Assembly (NCBI GenBank): GCA_003327425.1
Contig: QOQW01000008.1
Location: forward strand, 145,240 to 209,239
Length of the DNA stretch: 64,000 bases
Origin: Candidatus Ozemibacter sibiricus
GTDB lineage: Bacteria > Muiribacteriota > Ozemobacteria > Ozemobacterales > Ozemobacteraceae
Direction of reading: 5' to 3'
The notes under the pieces were generated by a model that was not told the origin of the DNA, did not search any database, and saw only the letters and a program-made list of their open reading frames with translations. Positions 9,675 through 17,422 of the stretch are shown in pieces (position 1 is the first letter of the stretch; each line of letters opens with the position of its first letter). The translations under genes were made by a program, and so were the position numbers.

Positions 9675-9995
9675 TCAGAGCAGGTACTGTTTGATCTGTG
9701 TCTCGAGATCGGCTTCGGTCGTGGCGCCGAGGTGGGTGTGTACCACTTTGCCGCCCTTGATGAACAGCAGGCTGGGAATCGACATGATGTTGTACTGTCC
9801 AGCCAGGTTCTGATTCTCGTCGACATTGACCTTGGCGATCAACACCTTGCCTTCGTATTTCTTCGCCAGATTGTCCACGATCGGACCCATGATGCGGCAG
9901 GGGCCGCACCAGGGCGCCCAGAAATCGACCAGGGCGGGACCGGGGTTCTGCAGAACCTCGCTTTTGAAGGTGGTCTCGTTCAGTTCTTTGGCCAT
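9675..9995 (-). CDS. trxA: Thioredoxin
   Basis: Cytoplasmic disulfide reductase of 106 residues, normal thioredoxin length. The active site WCGPCR lies in VDFWAPWCGPCRIMGP near residue 30, and the cis-proline loop is in NIMSIPSLLFIKGG. GGAGG seven bases before the ATG supports the start. It is the last gene of a leftward group with two small membrane proteins (DUF6132 and DUF2892), a grouping that suggests thiol or sulfur redox work rather than a general housekeeping locus. Confidence 0.95.
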   Translation of the reverse strand: MAKELNETTFKSEVLQNPGPALVDFWAPWCGPCRIMGPIVDNLAKKYEGKVLIAKVNVDENQNLAGQYNIMSIPSLLFIKGGKVVHTHLGATTEADLETQIKQYLL

Positions 9996-10047
9996 GGGTG
10001 TTCCTCCAGAATGGTATGGAATCCGGACCAGGGTCCAGGATACATGC

Positions 10048-10224
10048 TCATCGCCCGGCTGACAAGGCCAGACCGACGAGCAAGCCGTACAAGGTACTGG
10101 TGTAGGGGTTGGCGGTGATCGGGCAGGCCCCAGTGGAGCAGCCGATGAACTTGTAGTAGAGGAAGCCGAGCAGGGCGCCAGCCAACGCAGGGAGAGCTTT
10201 GGCCACCAGGACGCTGGTACTCAT
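10048..10224 (-). CDS. Small membrane protein, DUF6132 type
   Basis: A 58-residue protein with a GALLGFLYYKFIGC helix, the segment CSTGACPITANPYTSTLYG with two cysteines, and a second helix ending in LALSAGR. This C-x4-C-PIT pattern is typical of the DUF6132 family, whose function is unknown. ATG 10224 is chosen over a much longer open frame because the family begins there. The start lies 5 bp from the DUF2892 stop, and trxA follows, so the three are probably co-transcribed. Confidence 0.78.
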   Translation of the reverse strand: MSTSVLVAKALPALAGALLGFLYYKFIGCSTGACPITANPYTSTLYGLLVGLALSAGR

Positions 10225-10229
10225 GGTGA

Positions 10230-10451
10230 TCAGGCCTCCTTGCGGGCAGGAGCTTCGGCGCAGCAGGATTCGAACCCCGCAAGGCGCAGGATGTCCTCCA
10301 GCAGGCACCACCGGGTCAGAGCGGATTGGAACAGATTCAACCCCACAAAGATGGTCAGCAGGGCCCACGCGGGGTGGTGGAACTGCGACAGGATCACGCT
10401 GGCGGTAACCATGGTGCCGGCGACCAGCCGGACGATCTGTTCAGTTTTCAT
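10230..10451 (-). CDS. DUF2892 (YgaP-like) inner-membrane protein
   Basis: A 73-residue protein starting MKTEQIVRLVAGTMV, with two hydrophobic helices (about 8-27 and 31-50) and the FQSALTRWCLLEDILRLAG segment typical of DUF2892, the membrane part of YgaP rhodaneses. No rhodanese domain is attached. The start is fixed by AAGGAGG five bases upstream; the frame extends nine codons further without better support. First gene of the DUF2892-DUF6132-trxA group; the CC pair near the C-terminus could exchange electrons with the thioredoxin, which is an inference. Confidence 0.82.
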   Translation of the reverse strand: MKTEQIVRLVAGTMVTASVILSQFHHPAWALLTIFVGLNLFQSALTRWCLLEDILRLAGFESCCAEAPARKEA

Positions 10452-10831
10452 AAGGACCTCCTTGGTGATTTCCGCCAACTTATGCGCAACTTACGTGCCA
10501 AATGGCGAGTGGATCGGTCGAGCGGCGTTGCGGCGCGATGTCGCGTGCCCGCTCGGGACTTCAAGGGTGCATGGCCATTGAGTCGCCTGCGGAACATGTC
10601 CGAGAGAGGATGACGGTCCAATACCAGGCCCCGCGCGTGTGCCAGCTTGAGGGAATGTTCTCAGGGGAAAAGCTCTCGTACAGTGGGCCCCTGGAGGGTT
10701 CTAGCGTGTCCCACAGGATTTGAAGGGTGAGCCGAGATTCTTCCTGTTCAACCAAGAACTGGGTACATGAGCCCCGTTGCCTATGCGTTGGCATGCAAAA
10801 TTTGCCAGACGCGGCTAGGACATAGCGCACA
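10452..10831. other. Intergenic region right of the trxA operon
   Basis: About 380 bp less GC-rich than its surroundings, with no gene I can support. It contains an imperfect direct repeat, TAAGTTGCGC/TAAGTTGGCG on the minus strand, near 10474-10498 in the likely promoter area of the trxA operon. An 89-codon minus frame (10561-10830) has no recognizable features. Confidence 0.4.
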
Positions 10832-11437
10832 CTATAGGAAAGGATGGAGAGCCGGAATCAGCGAGGTGTGAGGGGGCAACCAGGTCTGAACCAAGAGGGG
10901 ATCTTCTTCCGGGGATTCTGAGCCAATGCAGCGAAAGACCAGTCGTTGCCCGGTGGGGGCTTGCCGAAGCCAGCCTTCCCAATCCTGGGGCAGGCTGGCC
11001 TTCGACCACGGAGTCTGGCCCCGAAACAGCCACCAGAGAGTGTGATGGTCGACGTCGAGCAAGATCATCGCCGAAAGTGCGTCGCCTGGCTGGAGGTGTC
11101 GGCGGTCGGTTCGGGGCCGAGCCTTCAGAATGAGGATTCCCTGCCAACCAGCGGGGGGATCGTCCATGTCTGAAAGATGAATATACCAGGCGCATTCGTC
11201 GGGATCGTAGATGATGCCTGGCTGATCAGCCTCATCTGATCGGGAAATGGCGGCCATCACCCGATTCAGAAGGGAGAGCCATTCCATGGCCATGAAGGGC
11301 CCCGGAGATGTGCAGGGGGGCGTCCCTGGGGGCAGGGGAGGAGCACCACCACCCGGCCCGCACGTGACTCCGAGCAGCGTTCCCCAAAGAACCATGACGA
11401 CGGTGCGCATCACCCAGCGAGATGGAAAAAATTGCAT
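10832..11437 (-). CDS. Putative lipoprotein of unknown function
   Basis: A 201-residue product with a basic N-terminus, a hydrophobic stretch VVMVLWGTLLGVTC ending in a lipobox-like LGVTC, then a Gly/Pro-rich spacer and a globular part rich in Trp and acidic residues (DPDECAWYIHLSD, DHHTLWWLF). I do not recognise a family. It is probably exported and lipid-anchored. GGAGGG sits just before ATG 11437 at short spacing; ATG 11410 would give a more compact signal. It is flanked on both sides by gene-free DNA. Confidence 0.5.
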   Translation of the reverse strand: MQFFPSRWVMRTVVMVLWGTLLGVTCGPGGGAPPLPPGTPPCTSPGPFMAMEWLSLLNRVMAAISRSDEADQPGIIYDPDECAWYIHLSDMDDPPAGWQGILILKARPRTDRRHLQPGDALSAMILLDVDHHTLWWLFRGQTPWSKASLPQDWEGWLRQAPTGQRLVFRCIGSESPEEDPLLVQTWLPPHTSLIPALHPFL

Positions 11438-11780
11438 ATACCCTCCGATGGCGTTGATCTACCAGGAGTCACGCCGGGACGGGGGGCGGGGAAACAAAAA
11501 AATGGCCACCGGTGTAGGACCATTGGCCGGTTGAGTAGCGTCGGGAGGGGACGGGGGCGATGGTGTCAGGCGACGCTTGGCGGGAACCCCAGGGGCCTCC
11601 AGACCACCATTTCGCGGCGGTGCGGAACCCGAACAGATGGTCCGCCTATGTCTCTCTCGCCAGGGGGAGAAGCCAGCGGATCAAAGGATGGGCCGGCGAA
11701 GCTCGCTTTCTTGGTTCCGGGAAGGCTCAGAGCAGCAGCAACGATCGTGAGCCATCACCTGGCCCTGAGCACCAACCCTC
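11438..11780. other. Intergenic region before the anti-sigma gene
   Basis: About 340 bp without a supportable gene. A perfect 9-bp stem, GGCCCTGAG/CTCAGGGCC at 11761-11769 and 11780-11788, spans the stop codon of the leftward anti-sigma gene. It has no T-run. Confidence 0.45.
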
Positions 11781-13298
11781 TCAGGGCCCGGAAATCTTCT
11801 GGAGGGATGCCTCCCAGCGGGAGCCGCGCCGGATGGCCACCCAGTGGTAGCCGGGCGGGGGGGCCAGGAAGATGCGCTCCTTCACCGAGATCCAGTCGTT
11901 GATGACCCAATGGTTGATGTCGATGGGGCCTTCTTTGACGTCGCGAGAATGGGCCTCGAGGACCGCTTCGACCTTGGAGTTCCGCTGATCGCGCGGCAGG
12001 CTGGCGATTCGGGCGGGAGGCAGTTCCTTCTTGAAGGTGAGGGTCGGGCGGGTGGGGGCCGCCGCTGGCGGCGGCGCGGCGAAGGGAGCGACCCGGCCCG
12101 GCGGCGGTCGTTCATCTTTGGCGACCCGGTCGGCGGCGCCCTCTCGCGCAAGAGGTTCAGCCAAGGCTTCACCGGTTCCCTTGGCCAGGAGCAGTTCGCC
12201 GCGGGTAGCCGAAGGACCTGGGCGGATCTTGGGCGCGAAGGGGTCGGTCGGACCCGCTGGGGCCAGCTGAACCCGGGCTTTGGTGGCGGGCAGGGAGGAC
12301 GGTCGGGCGGCGGGCAAGGGGCGGGGGCGCAGAGCATCGTCGTCAAGCGGCTCTCCCCGCACGATGGGGAGGGAATCGGCCGCGAACCCTTCGGCCTCCT
12401 GGGGGGCGGGGGCGGGAACGCGCGCGGAATCGAGAGCCAAGCTTTGCCGCACCGGTATCTCATCCGGCAGGGGGGCTTCGCGAGCCCGCGACACGGCCGG
12501 CACGGGCGGCGCGGGCGGCGTGGGTGCGGGCGAAGCGGCGGGCCGCGGCATGGCCAACGGAAGGGCGGGAGGGGGAAGGAGGGGATTGGTCTCGAGGTCG
12601 GGGGCGCCAGGATCGAGGCGAGCGACCTCGAAAACGGCCGAGGCGTCAGCGGGTTGGGCGGTCGCTTCTTCGGTCGCTGCCGCCATCAGGGCCACGGCGG
12701 TGGGGGGCGAGCCCCCGGGTTGGCCGCTGACGTCAGGGCCGGGCATGGGCAGGGCGGCGGCGGGGGCCCCGGGGCCCTGACCGACAGAGCTGGACTCGAG
12801 TGGGGCGAGACCTTCTTGGCTCTGAGGCGCCGCGGGAAGAGGGGCGGCCGTCTCTACGGTGTCGACGAGGGGGGCGCTTTTGGCCTTCTCTTCTCGGCGG
12901 GCCAGCGCCAGAGGCGCGGGCGGCGCCTGGAGGGTCGGGCCGACCCGGGGCGAGGCCGGGGTCAGCCAGCTTACCGAGAGGGCGAGGAAGAGACCGACCA
13001 CGCCGCCGGCCAGGGCGGCCGGCCACCAGGACCGGCGCCACCAGGCCAGCCACCAGGGGGTGCGTTCGGCGGCCCGTCGACGCGCCTCGGCGGGGATGGC
13101 GATGATGCGGTCGGCGAGGGCGACCGGGGGGCAGCGGTTGCCGATCTGGGCGAAGCCGCTGGCCAGCTGCTTCTCGTAGGTCAGCCAGGCCCGGCAGGGC
13201 TCGCACCCGGCGATGTGGCGCATCGCCTCATCGTCGGTCTCGATCGCCGGGAGGGTGGTGGGATCGCCCAGTCGTTCGCGGAGTTCTTCGCAGTTCAT
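11781..13298 (-). CDS. Zinc-binding anti-sigma factor with long Ala/Pro-rich exported region
   Basis: The N-terminus carries the ZAS signature H-x3-C-x2-C as HIAGCEPC (about 28-35), the zinc-binding fold that holds ECF sigma factors inactive. A membrane helix follows a basic WWRRSWW stretch (about 92-113). Some 300 residues rich in Ala and Pro come next, then a small C-terminal segment (WISVKERIFLAPPPGYHW) probably outside the inner membrane. ATG 13298 overlaps the sigma gene stop by 4 bp, the normal sigma/anti-sigma layout. The function of the C-terminal part is unknown; ligand sensing is an inference. Confidence 0.82.
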   Translation of the reverse strand: MNCEELRERLGDPTTLPAIETDDEAMRHIAGCEPCRAWLTYEKQLASGFAQIGNRCPPVALADRIIAIPAEARRRAAERTPWWLAWWRRSWWPAALAGGVVGLFLALSVSWLTPASPRVGPTLQAPPAPLALARREEKAKSAPLVDTVETAAPLPAAPQSQEGLAPLESSSVGQGPGAPAAALPMPGPDVSGQPGGSPPTAVALMAAATEEATAQPADASAVFEVARLDPGAPDLETNPLLPPPALPLAMPRPAASPAPTPPAPPVPAVSRAREAPLPDEIPVRQSLALDSARVPAPAPQEAEGFAADSLPIVRGEPLDDDALRPRPLPAARPSSLPATKARVQLAPAGPTDPFAPKIRPGPSATRGELLLAKGTGEALAEPLAREGAADRVAKDERPPPGRVAPFAAPPPAAAPTRPTLTFKKELPPARIASLPRDQRNSKVEAVLEAHSRDVKEGPIDINHWVINDWISVKERIFLAPPPGYHWVAIRRGSRWEASLQKISGP

Positions 13299-13864
13299 GC
13301 CACTTCCCTCTCTCCGTGGGCGCCGAGGCAGGACATCAGCAGCCGGTCGAGGCGCAGGCGAGCCTGACGAACCCGGGTCTTGGCCGTCCCCAGCGGAACT
13401 TCGGTGACTTTGGCCAGTTCAGGGATGGACAGCCCCCCCAGGTAGATGAGACCGATGATGATCCGGTCGTCTTCGGCCAGTTGAGGCAGGCACGTATCGA
13501 TCAATTTCACCATCTGCTCCCGGTCGAGTTTCTGGATCACCCAATCCTCGACCCGCACGCCCGGATCGGCGACCTCGGGCGGGTTGTCGGCCAGCACCTC
13601 CCGGTGCGGCTTCCGGCGCCACTCGTCGATCAGCAGGTTGCGGGCGATATGGAAGATCCAGGTCTGCAGACTCCCGGTGTGGAACGCTTCGCGATGCCGG
13701 TAGAGCCGTTCGAACACGCCTTGGGTCATGTCCATGGCCAGCTCGGGCTGGCTGGTGTTCTTCAGGAAGAACTGGTACAACCGCCCCCCGAACATGGCGT
13801 AGAGCTTTTCCCAGGCCGGTTGAGACCCACGGACGGCTTCTCGCCAGAGTTCCTCGGGTGTCAT
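13295..13864 (-). CDS. ECF-family RNA polymerase sigma factor
   Basis: A 189-residue sigma factor with region 2 (ELAMDMTQGVFERLYRHREAF, then LQTWIFHIARNLLIDEWRRK) and region 4 (IGLIYLGGLSIPELAKVTEV, then GTAKTRVRQARLRLDRLL, the helix-turn-helix that binds the -35 box). It lies 51 bp after the DUF2325 gene and overlaps its zinc anti-sigma factor, so the regulated genes may include this operon itself. Confidence 0.92.
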   Translation of the reverse strand: MTPEELWREAVRGSQPAWEKLYAMFGGRLYQFFLKNTSQPELAMDMTQGVFERLYRHREAFHTGSLQTWIFHIARNLLIDEWRRKPHREVLADNPPEVADPGVRVEDWVIQKLDREQMVKLIDTCLPQLAEDDRIIIGLIYLGGLSIPELAKVTEVPLGTAKTRVRQARLRLDRLLMSCLGAHGEREVA

Positions 13865-13915
13865 CCTTCGTCACCCCAAACGGCAGGTCGACGGGGGGGA
13901 TTTAGCTGGCTCACA

Positions 13916-15610
13916 TCATCCTCCTGTGGGGGCGGGAGATTTCTTGAATTTCTCCAGGATCTGCTGACGGAGGGAGCCCGCCCCGCTGCTATGGATCAGG
14001 AACAGGGTCTGATGGGGGCCGACGGCATGGCGGGTCTGCCAGGTGTGCAGGTGGCCGGCATAACTGGTGATCACGACGATGACGTCGCAGCGGCCGACGA
14101 TTTCGGCGGTGCGCGCCTGGCTGATGGTGTGATACCCCTCGTACCATTCGTAATCGGCGTCACGCACCCCGGCCTCTTCGAGCACGGGCCGGTAGTGGTC
14201 GCGGCCGACGCCGCCGAAGACCACGACCCGTTTGCCGGCCAGCAGGCCCGCCACCGACTTGGCCATCTCGTCGGGAATCGCTTTCAGTTCGCGGAGTTTC
14301 TGGGTCAGTTGCTGATTCTCGGCGTCGAGGTTCCGGATGATGGTGCGCAGTTCGGCGTCCTCCTCGAGCAGGGCGTCTCGTTCACGCAAGGCCTGATTCA
14401 TCCGGGATTCCATGGCCTGCATCTGCTTCTGGACCTCGACCGGATCGAGCTTCTGCAGTTTCTGCCGCAGCTCTTGAGCTTCCTGGCGGAGGGCCCGGGC
14501 GTCGGCGAGCGCCTGATCCCGTTCGATGGCGGTCTGCCGGAGAGTGTCGCGCAGGCCCTGGGTTTCGGCCCGCAGCGTATCCAGGCGATTCTGCCATTCG
14601 CGTTTGTGGCTTTCGAACTCGGCGCGGCTGACCGAGGGCCGGGTCTGGTTGAAATGTTTGAGGACGAAGTGATGATGCGTGAAGACCTCGAGGATGTCCT
14701 GCAGGTAGTCGATGATGGCCTCGCGCTTGTCGGGGCCCCCGCCCGCCGGGTCGTTGAACTCGGCGACCAGCAGTTTGAGCATCTTCTTGGCTTCGCGATA
14801 GGCTTTGTCGAGGTCCTCGTAGAAGGTCGGCCGCACCAGGCCGAAGGTGCGGGTCTCGTTGAAGACCCACTCGAGATCCTGGAAGTCGCCGGCTTCGAGC
14901 AGGAGCCAGGCGCGCACCAGCCCGCCCTGGGTCATCTCGTTCTTCAGTTCGTCGACGACGAGCCGGAGGGCGGCCTGCTGGTCGGCGCGGGTCGTGGGCA
15001 CGACGAAGGTGTCCTGGGCTTTGAGTTCTTCGCGGCAGACCGTCGAGATCTGTTTCAGCAGCTTGAGGAAGGAAGGATACTCTTCGCTGTCGAGGAAGAC
15101 TGCGGCCAGGATGGCCTTGCGCTTGAGGAAGGAGCGGGAATGGAAGCGGGGCTCCCCCCCGATCTGGATGGTCGGCGGCATGGCCGCTTTGGGCACGACC
15201 GGCACCTTGGGGCCTTTCCCGTTCTTGCTGTCGCTGGCGGGTTCGGTCGCTGGCGGGGGGCGCGACAACCGACGGATCCGCTCATCCATCAGTTCGCTCA
15301 GGAACTTGGTTTGCATGGGCCCGCCCAGCAGCACGTCGAGCAGATCGCCGACGAACAAGCGGAAGGGGCGTCCGTATCTCTCGTGCAGGTCGGCGAACAG
15401 CTTGTGCGCTCGCCAGGCGCGGTCATCGTCGCTGGTCGCCGGATCGGCGGGCGGTGGCGACTTGCGCGCCAGCGAGCGGGCCACCTCGTCGATCAGGGAA
15501 CTCGGGCGTGACGCCTCGGTGGGCAGACCGGCGAGCCGGTCGAGGTCGCGCAGCTCGCGAGGCAGCGGGGGCAGGCCGGAGAGGTCGGGCAGGTCGGTCA
15601 GTTTCTTCAT
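13916..15610 (-). CDS. Coiled-coil protein with C-terminal DUF2325 domain
   Basis: A 564-residue cytoplasmic protein. Residues about 290-450 form a long charged coiled coil (repeated ALREEAQELRQKLQKL-like heptads). The C-terminal 110 residues are DUF2325: GKRVVVFGGVGRDHYRPVLEE, then RCDVIVVITSYAGHLHTW and the GAGSL end. The N-terminal 280 residues are not recognised. DUF2325 proteins are of unknown function and resemble nucleotide-binding folds. The start is 3 bp after the cyclase stop, so translation is probably coupled to c-di-GMP synthesis. Confidence 0.8.
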   Translation of the reverse strand: MKKLTDLPDLSGLPPLPRELRDLDRLAGLPTEASRPSSLIDEVARSLARKSPPPADPATSDDDRAWRAHKLFADLHERYGRPFRLFVGDLLDVLLGGPMQTKFLSELMDERIRRLSRPPPATEPASDSKNGKGPKVPVVPKAAMPPTIQIGGEPRFHSRSFLKRKAILAAVFLDSEEYPSFLKLLKQISTVCREELKAQDTFVVPTTRADQQAALRLVVDELKNEMTQGGLVRAWLLLEAGDFQDLEWVFNETRTFGLVRPTFYEDLDKAYREAKKMLKLLVAEFNDPAGGGPDKREAIIDYLQDILEVFTHHHFVLKHFNQTRPSVSRAEFESHKREWQNRLDTLRAETQGLRDTLRQTAIERDQALADARALRQEAQELRQKLQKLDPVEVQKQMQAMESRMNQALRERDALLEEDAELRTIIRNLDAENQQLTQKLRELKAIPDEMAKSVAGLLAGKRVVVFGGVGRDHYRPVLEEAGVRDADYEWYEGYHTISQARTAEIVGRCDVIVVITSYAGHLHTWQTRHAVGPHQTLFLIHSSGAGSLRQQILEKFKKSPAPTGG

Positions 15611-15613
15611 GGC

Positions 15614-17170
15614 TCAGGGCCGTTCCGTTCCTTCCTTGCTGGGGGGCCGCTCACGGCCGGCCTTGGTGGGTTCGGGCCGGCGGCTGGTCGGGGCGTGGAC
15701 GACCACGCGGTTGCCCCCTTGTTTCTGGGCTCGGCCCAGGGCCTTCTCGACGGCCTGGACCAGTTCGATGGGCTTGGTCATGGAGGCGGTGGTGCAGGCG
15801 ACGCCGAAGCTGCCGGTGAGGCGGATCGCCTTCTTGCCGACCCGGAAGGAGGTCGATTCGATCATGGCGCGCAGCTTCTCGGCCGCGGTCGAGGCGCCTT
15901 CGATCGGGGTTTCCGGTAGCAACAGCATGAATTCATCGCCCCCGAAGCGGGCGACCAGGTCGTGCACGCGCATGCCGGAGCGGAACAGGCGCCCCAGTTT
16001 CTTGAGAACCTGGTCGCCGGCCTGCTCACCGTGGACCTCGTTGATCATCTTGAACCGGTCGAGGTCGAGCATGACCAGCGAAAGCGGCTTCTTGTGACGG
16101 ATCGAGCGGCAGAACTCCTCGAGCAGCCGCTGGTGGAAATGTTTCTGGTTGGCAAGGCCGGTCAGGCCATCGGTGGTGGCCAGATGGAAGAGGCGGGCGC
16201 GATGGATGACCAGCGAGGCCTGGGCCGCGAAGAATTTCAAGATCTCGAGGACGGCCGAGGGGAAGGTCGCGCCGGGGCGTTTCGTGTCGAGATACAGGAC
16301 GCCGATGGTCGAGTTCTCGATGCGCAGCGGGGTGATGGCGATGGCGGTGATGCCTCGTTCGGACGGTCGGACCACGGCCGGCACCGCCTCTTCGAGGTCG
16401 GCCCCGCTGCCGACGAAGGGCTGACCGGTGCGGAAGCACCGGGAGACCAGCGTGGAAGCGGCGAGCATGTCCTTCTCGATCTCGCGGGGGGCCATGCCTC
16501 GGACGACGACCGTCTCGAGCCGGTCGAGTTCTTCGTTGTACAGCATGATGAAGCCGCGCTCGGCCAGAGTGACGCGCAGGGCCATCTCGATGGAGAACTC
16601 GAGCAGCCGCTGGAAGCTGAAGATCGAGTTGAGAGCGAACGAGACCTCGAGCACGGCCGACAGTTCGCGCACCTTCTCGGTCAGGCGCCCGGCCAGCTCG
16701 CGCAACAGATCGTGGTACCGCTCGGGAATGGCGGCGTAGGCCTCCTGGAAGGCCTTGTGGACGAACTGCTCGTTCCGGGTGAGGAAGAACGGGAAGATGC
16801 TCGATTCGAGCGCTCCCACGCCCGTCGAGCTGGGGGCGGGGGCGGGCGCCTCGCCCTCGGGGGCGGCCTCGGTGATTTCGAGGATGACGGCGTCGGCCAG
16901 CTTGACCTTGGCGCCCGGCGGAATGGTGACGACGAACCCGGGCGGAATCTTGCGGTTGTCGACGTAGGTGCCGAACGGGCTCTGCAGATCTTGCAGGGAA
17001 GCCTCGCCCTGGGCGTTCACGGTGAGCAGGGCGTGTTCCCGTGCGATGCCCAGCCGCTTGAGGCGGATATCGCAGGTTTCGCCGCTGCCGATCCGGAGAC
17101 CCCGGTTGGAGGGGAGAACGGGGCCGGAATGCAGCACCCGGCCGGTGGTGTCACGAATGATCAAGCGCAT
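15614..17170 (-). CDS. Diguanylate cyclase with FHA and GAF sensor domains
   Basis: Makes c-di-GMP from two GTP. The 518-residue product opens with an FHA domain (about 20-95: LRIGSGETCDIRL, then SPFGTYVDN), which reads phosphothreonine. A GAF domain follows (about 165-325, ERGFIMLYNEELDRLETVVV), then a GGDEF domain with DGLTGLANQKHF, LDLDRFKMINEVHG and the intact active-site loop RFGGDEF. The inhibitory I-site RVHD lies five residues before GGDEF, so product inhibition is likely. The frame opens at a TTG 54 bp upstream, but ATG 17170 is chosen because the FHA domain begins there. First gene of the leftward DUF2325/sigma/anti-sigma operon. Confidence 0.92.
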   Translation of the reverse strand: MRLIIRDTTGRVLHSGPVLPSNRGLRIGSGETCDIRLKRLGIAREHALLTVNAQGEASLQDLQSPFGTYVDNRKIPPGFVVTIPPGAKVKLADAVILEITEAAPEGEAPAPAPSSTGVGALESSIFPFFLTRNEQFVHKAFQEAYAAIPERYHDLLRELAGRLTEKVRELSAVLEVSFALNSIFSFQRLLEFSIEMALRVTLAERGFIMLYNEELDRLETVVVRGMAPREIEKDMLAASTLVSRCFRTGQPFVGSGADLEEAVPAVVRPSERGITAIAITPLRIENSTIGVLYLDTKRPGATFPSAVLEILKFFAAQASLVIHRARLFHLATTDGLTGLANQKHFHQRLLEEFCRSIRHKKPLSLVMLDLDRFKMINEVHGEQAGDQVLKKLGRLFRSGMRVHDLVARFGGDEFMLLLPETPIEGASTAAEKLRAMIESTSFRVGKKAIRLTGSFGVACTTASMTKPIELVQAVEKALGRAQKQGGNRVVVHAPTSRRPEPTKAGRERPPSKEGTERP

Positions 17171-17249
17171 GCGGCAGGTCCTTGCCTGGCTGGAATCGAC
17201 CGTCGCTCCCGTGGGGGAGGACAAGGCCCCGGTCTCCCCGGTGCGCCCC

Positions 17250-17255
17250 AGTATA
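17250..17255 (-). promoter_or_regulatory. Candidate extended -10 promoter of the diguanylate cyclase operon
   Basis: On the minus strand TGCTATACT (TGn plus TATACT) lies about 80 bp before the cyclase ATG. It closely resembles the glgB -10 region. Confidence 0.4.
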
Positions 17256-17319
17256 GCAGAACCCTGGGCGCTGGAGAAGACTCTTCACAAGGTGGTACGT
17301 CTGAGTGGGGAAGGCTGAT

Positions 17320-17422
17320 CGGGCAACGTCGCAAAACGGTGCCCTGGGTTAGCCAACACGGCTTGTGGAATCCTGTTCTGCGGCGTAGCATGACCGAAAC
17401 GTTCAGCGAGAGGAGAAGATTT
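17320..17422 (+). promoter_or_regulatory. Structured leader upstream of the membrane protein gene
   Basis: Two adjacent hairpins can be drawn: GGGCA(a)CGT with ACG(g)TGCCC, and AGCC with GGCT, followed by AGGAG seven bases before ATG 17423. The overall look recalls a small riboswitch, but no known consensus matches convincingly. Confidence 0.25.

Noticed and set aside
13316..15511. 731-codon plus-strand frame opposite the sigma and DUF2325 genes
   Set aside because: Antisense shadow; the opposite strand encodes clear sigma and DUF2325 proteins.
15962..17422. Upstream extension of the frame of the exported membrane protein
   Set aside because: It runs antisense to the diguanylate cyclase; AGGAG and the signal peptide place the start at 17423.
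17320..17422. A c-di-GMP-I (GEMM) riboswitch in the leader
   Set aside because: Some words (GCAAA, paired GGGC/GCCC) are suggestive, but the conserved GEMM core and tetraloop receptor cannot be placed.
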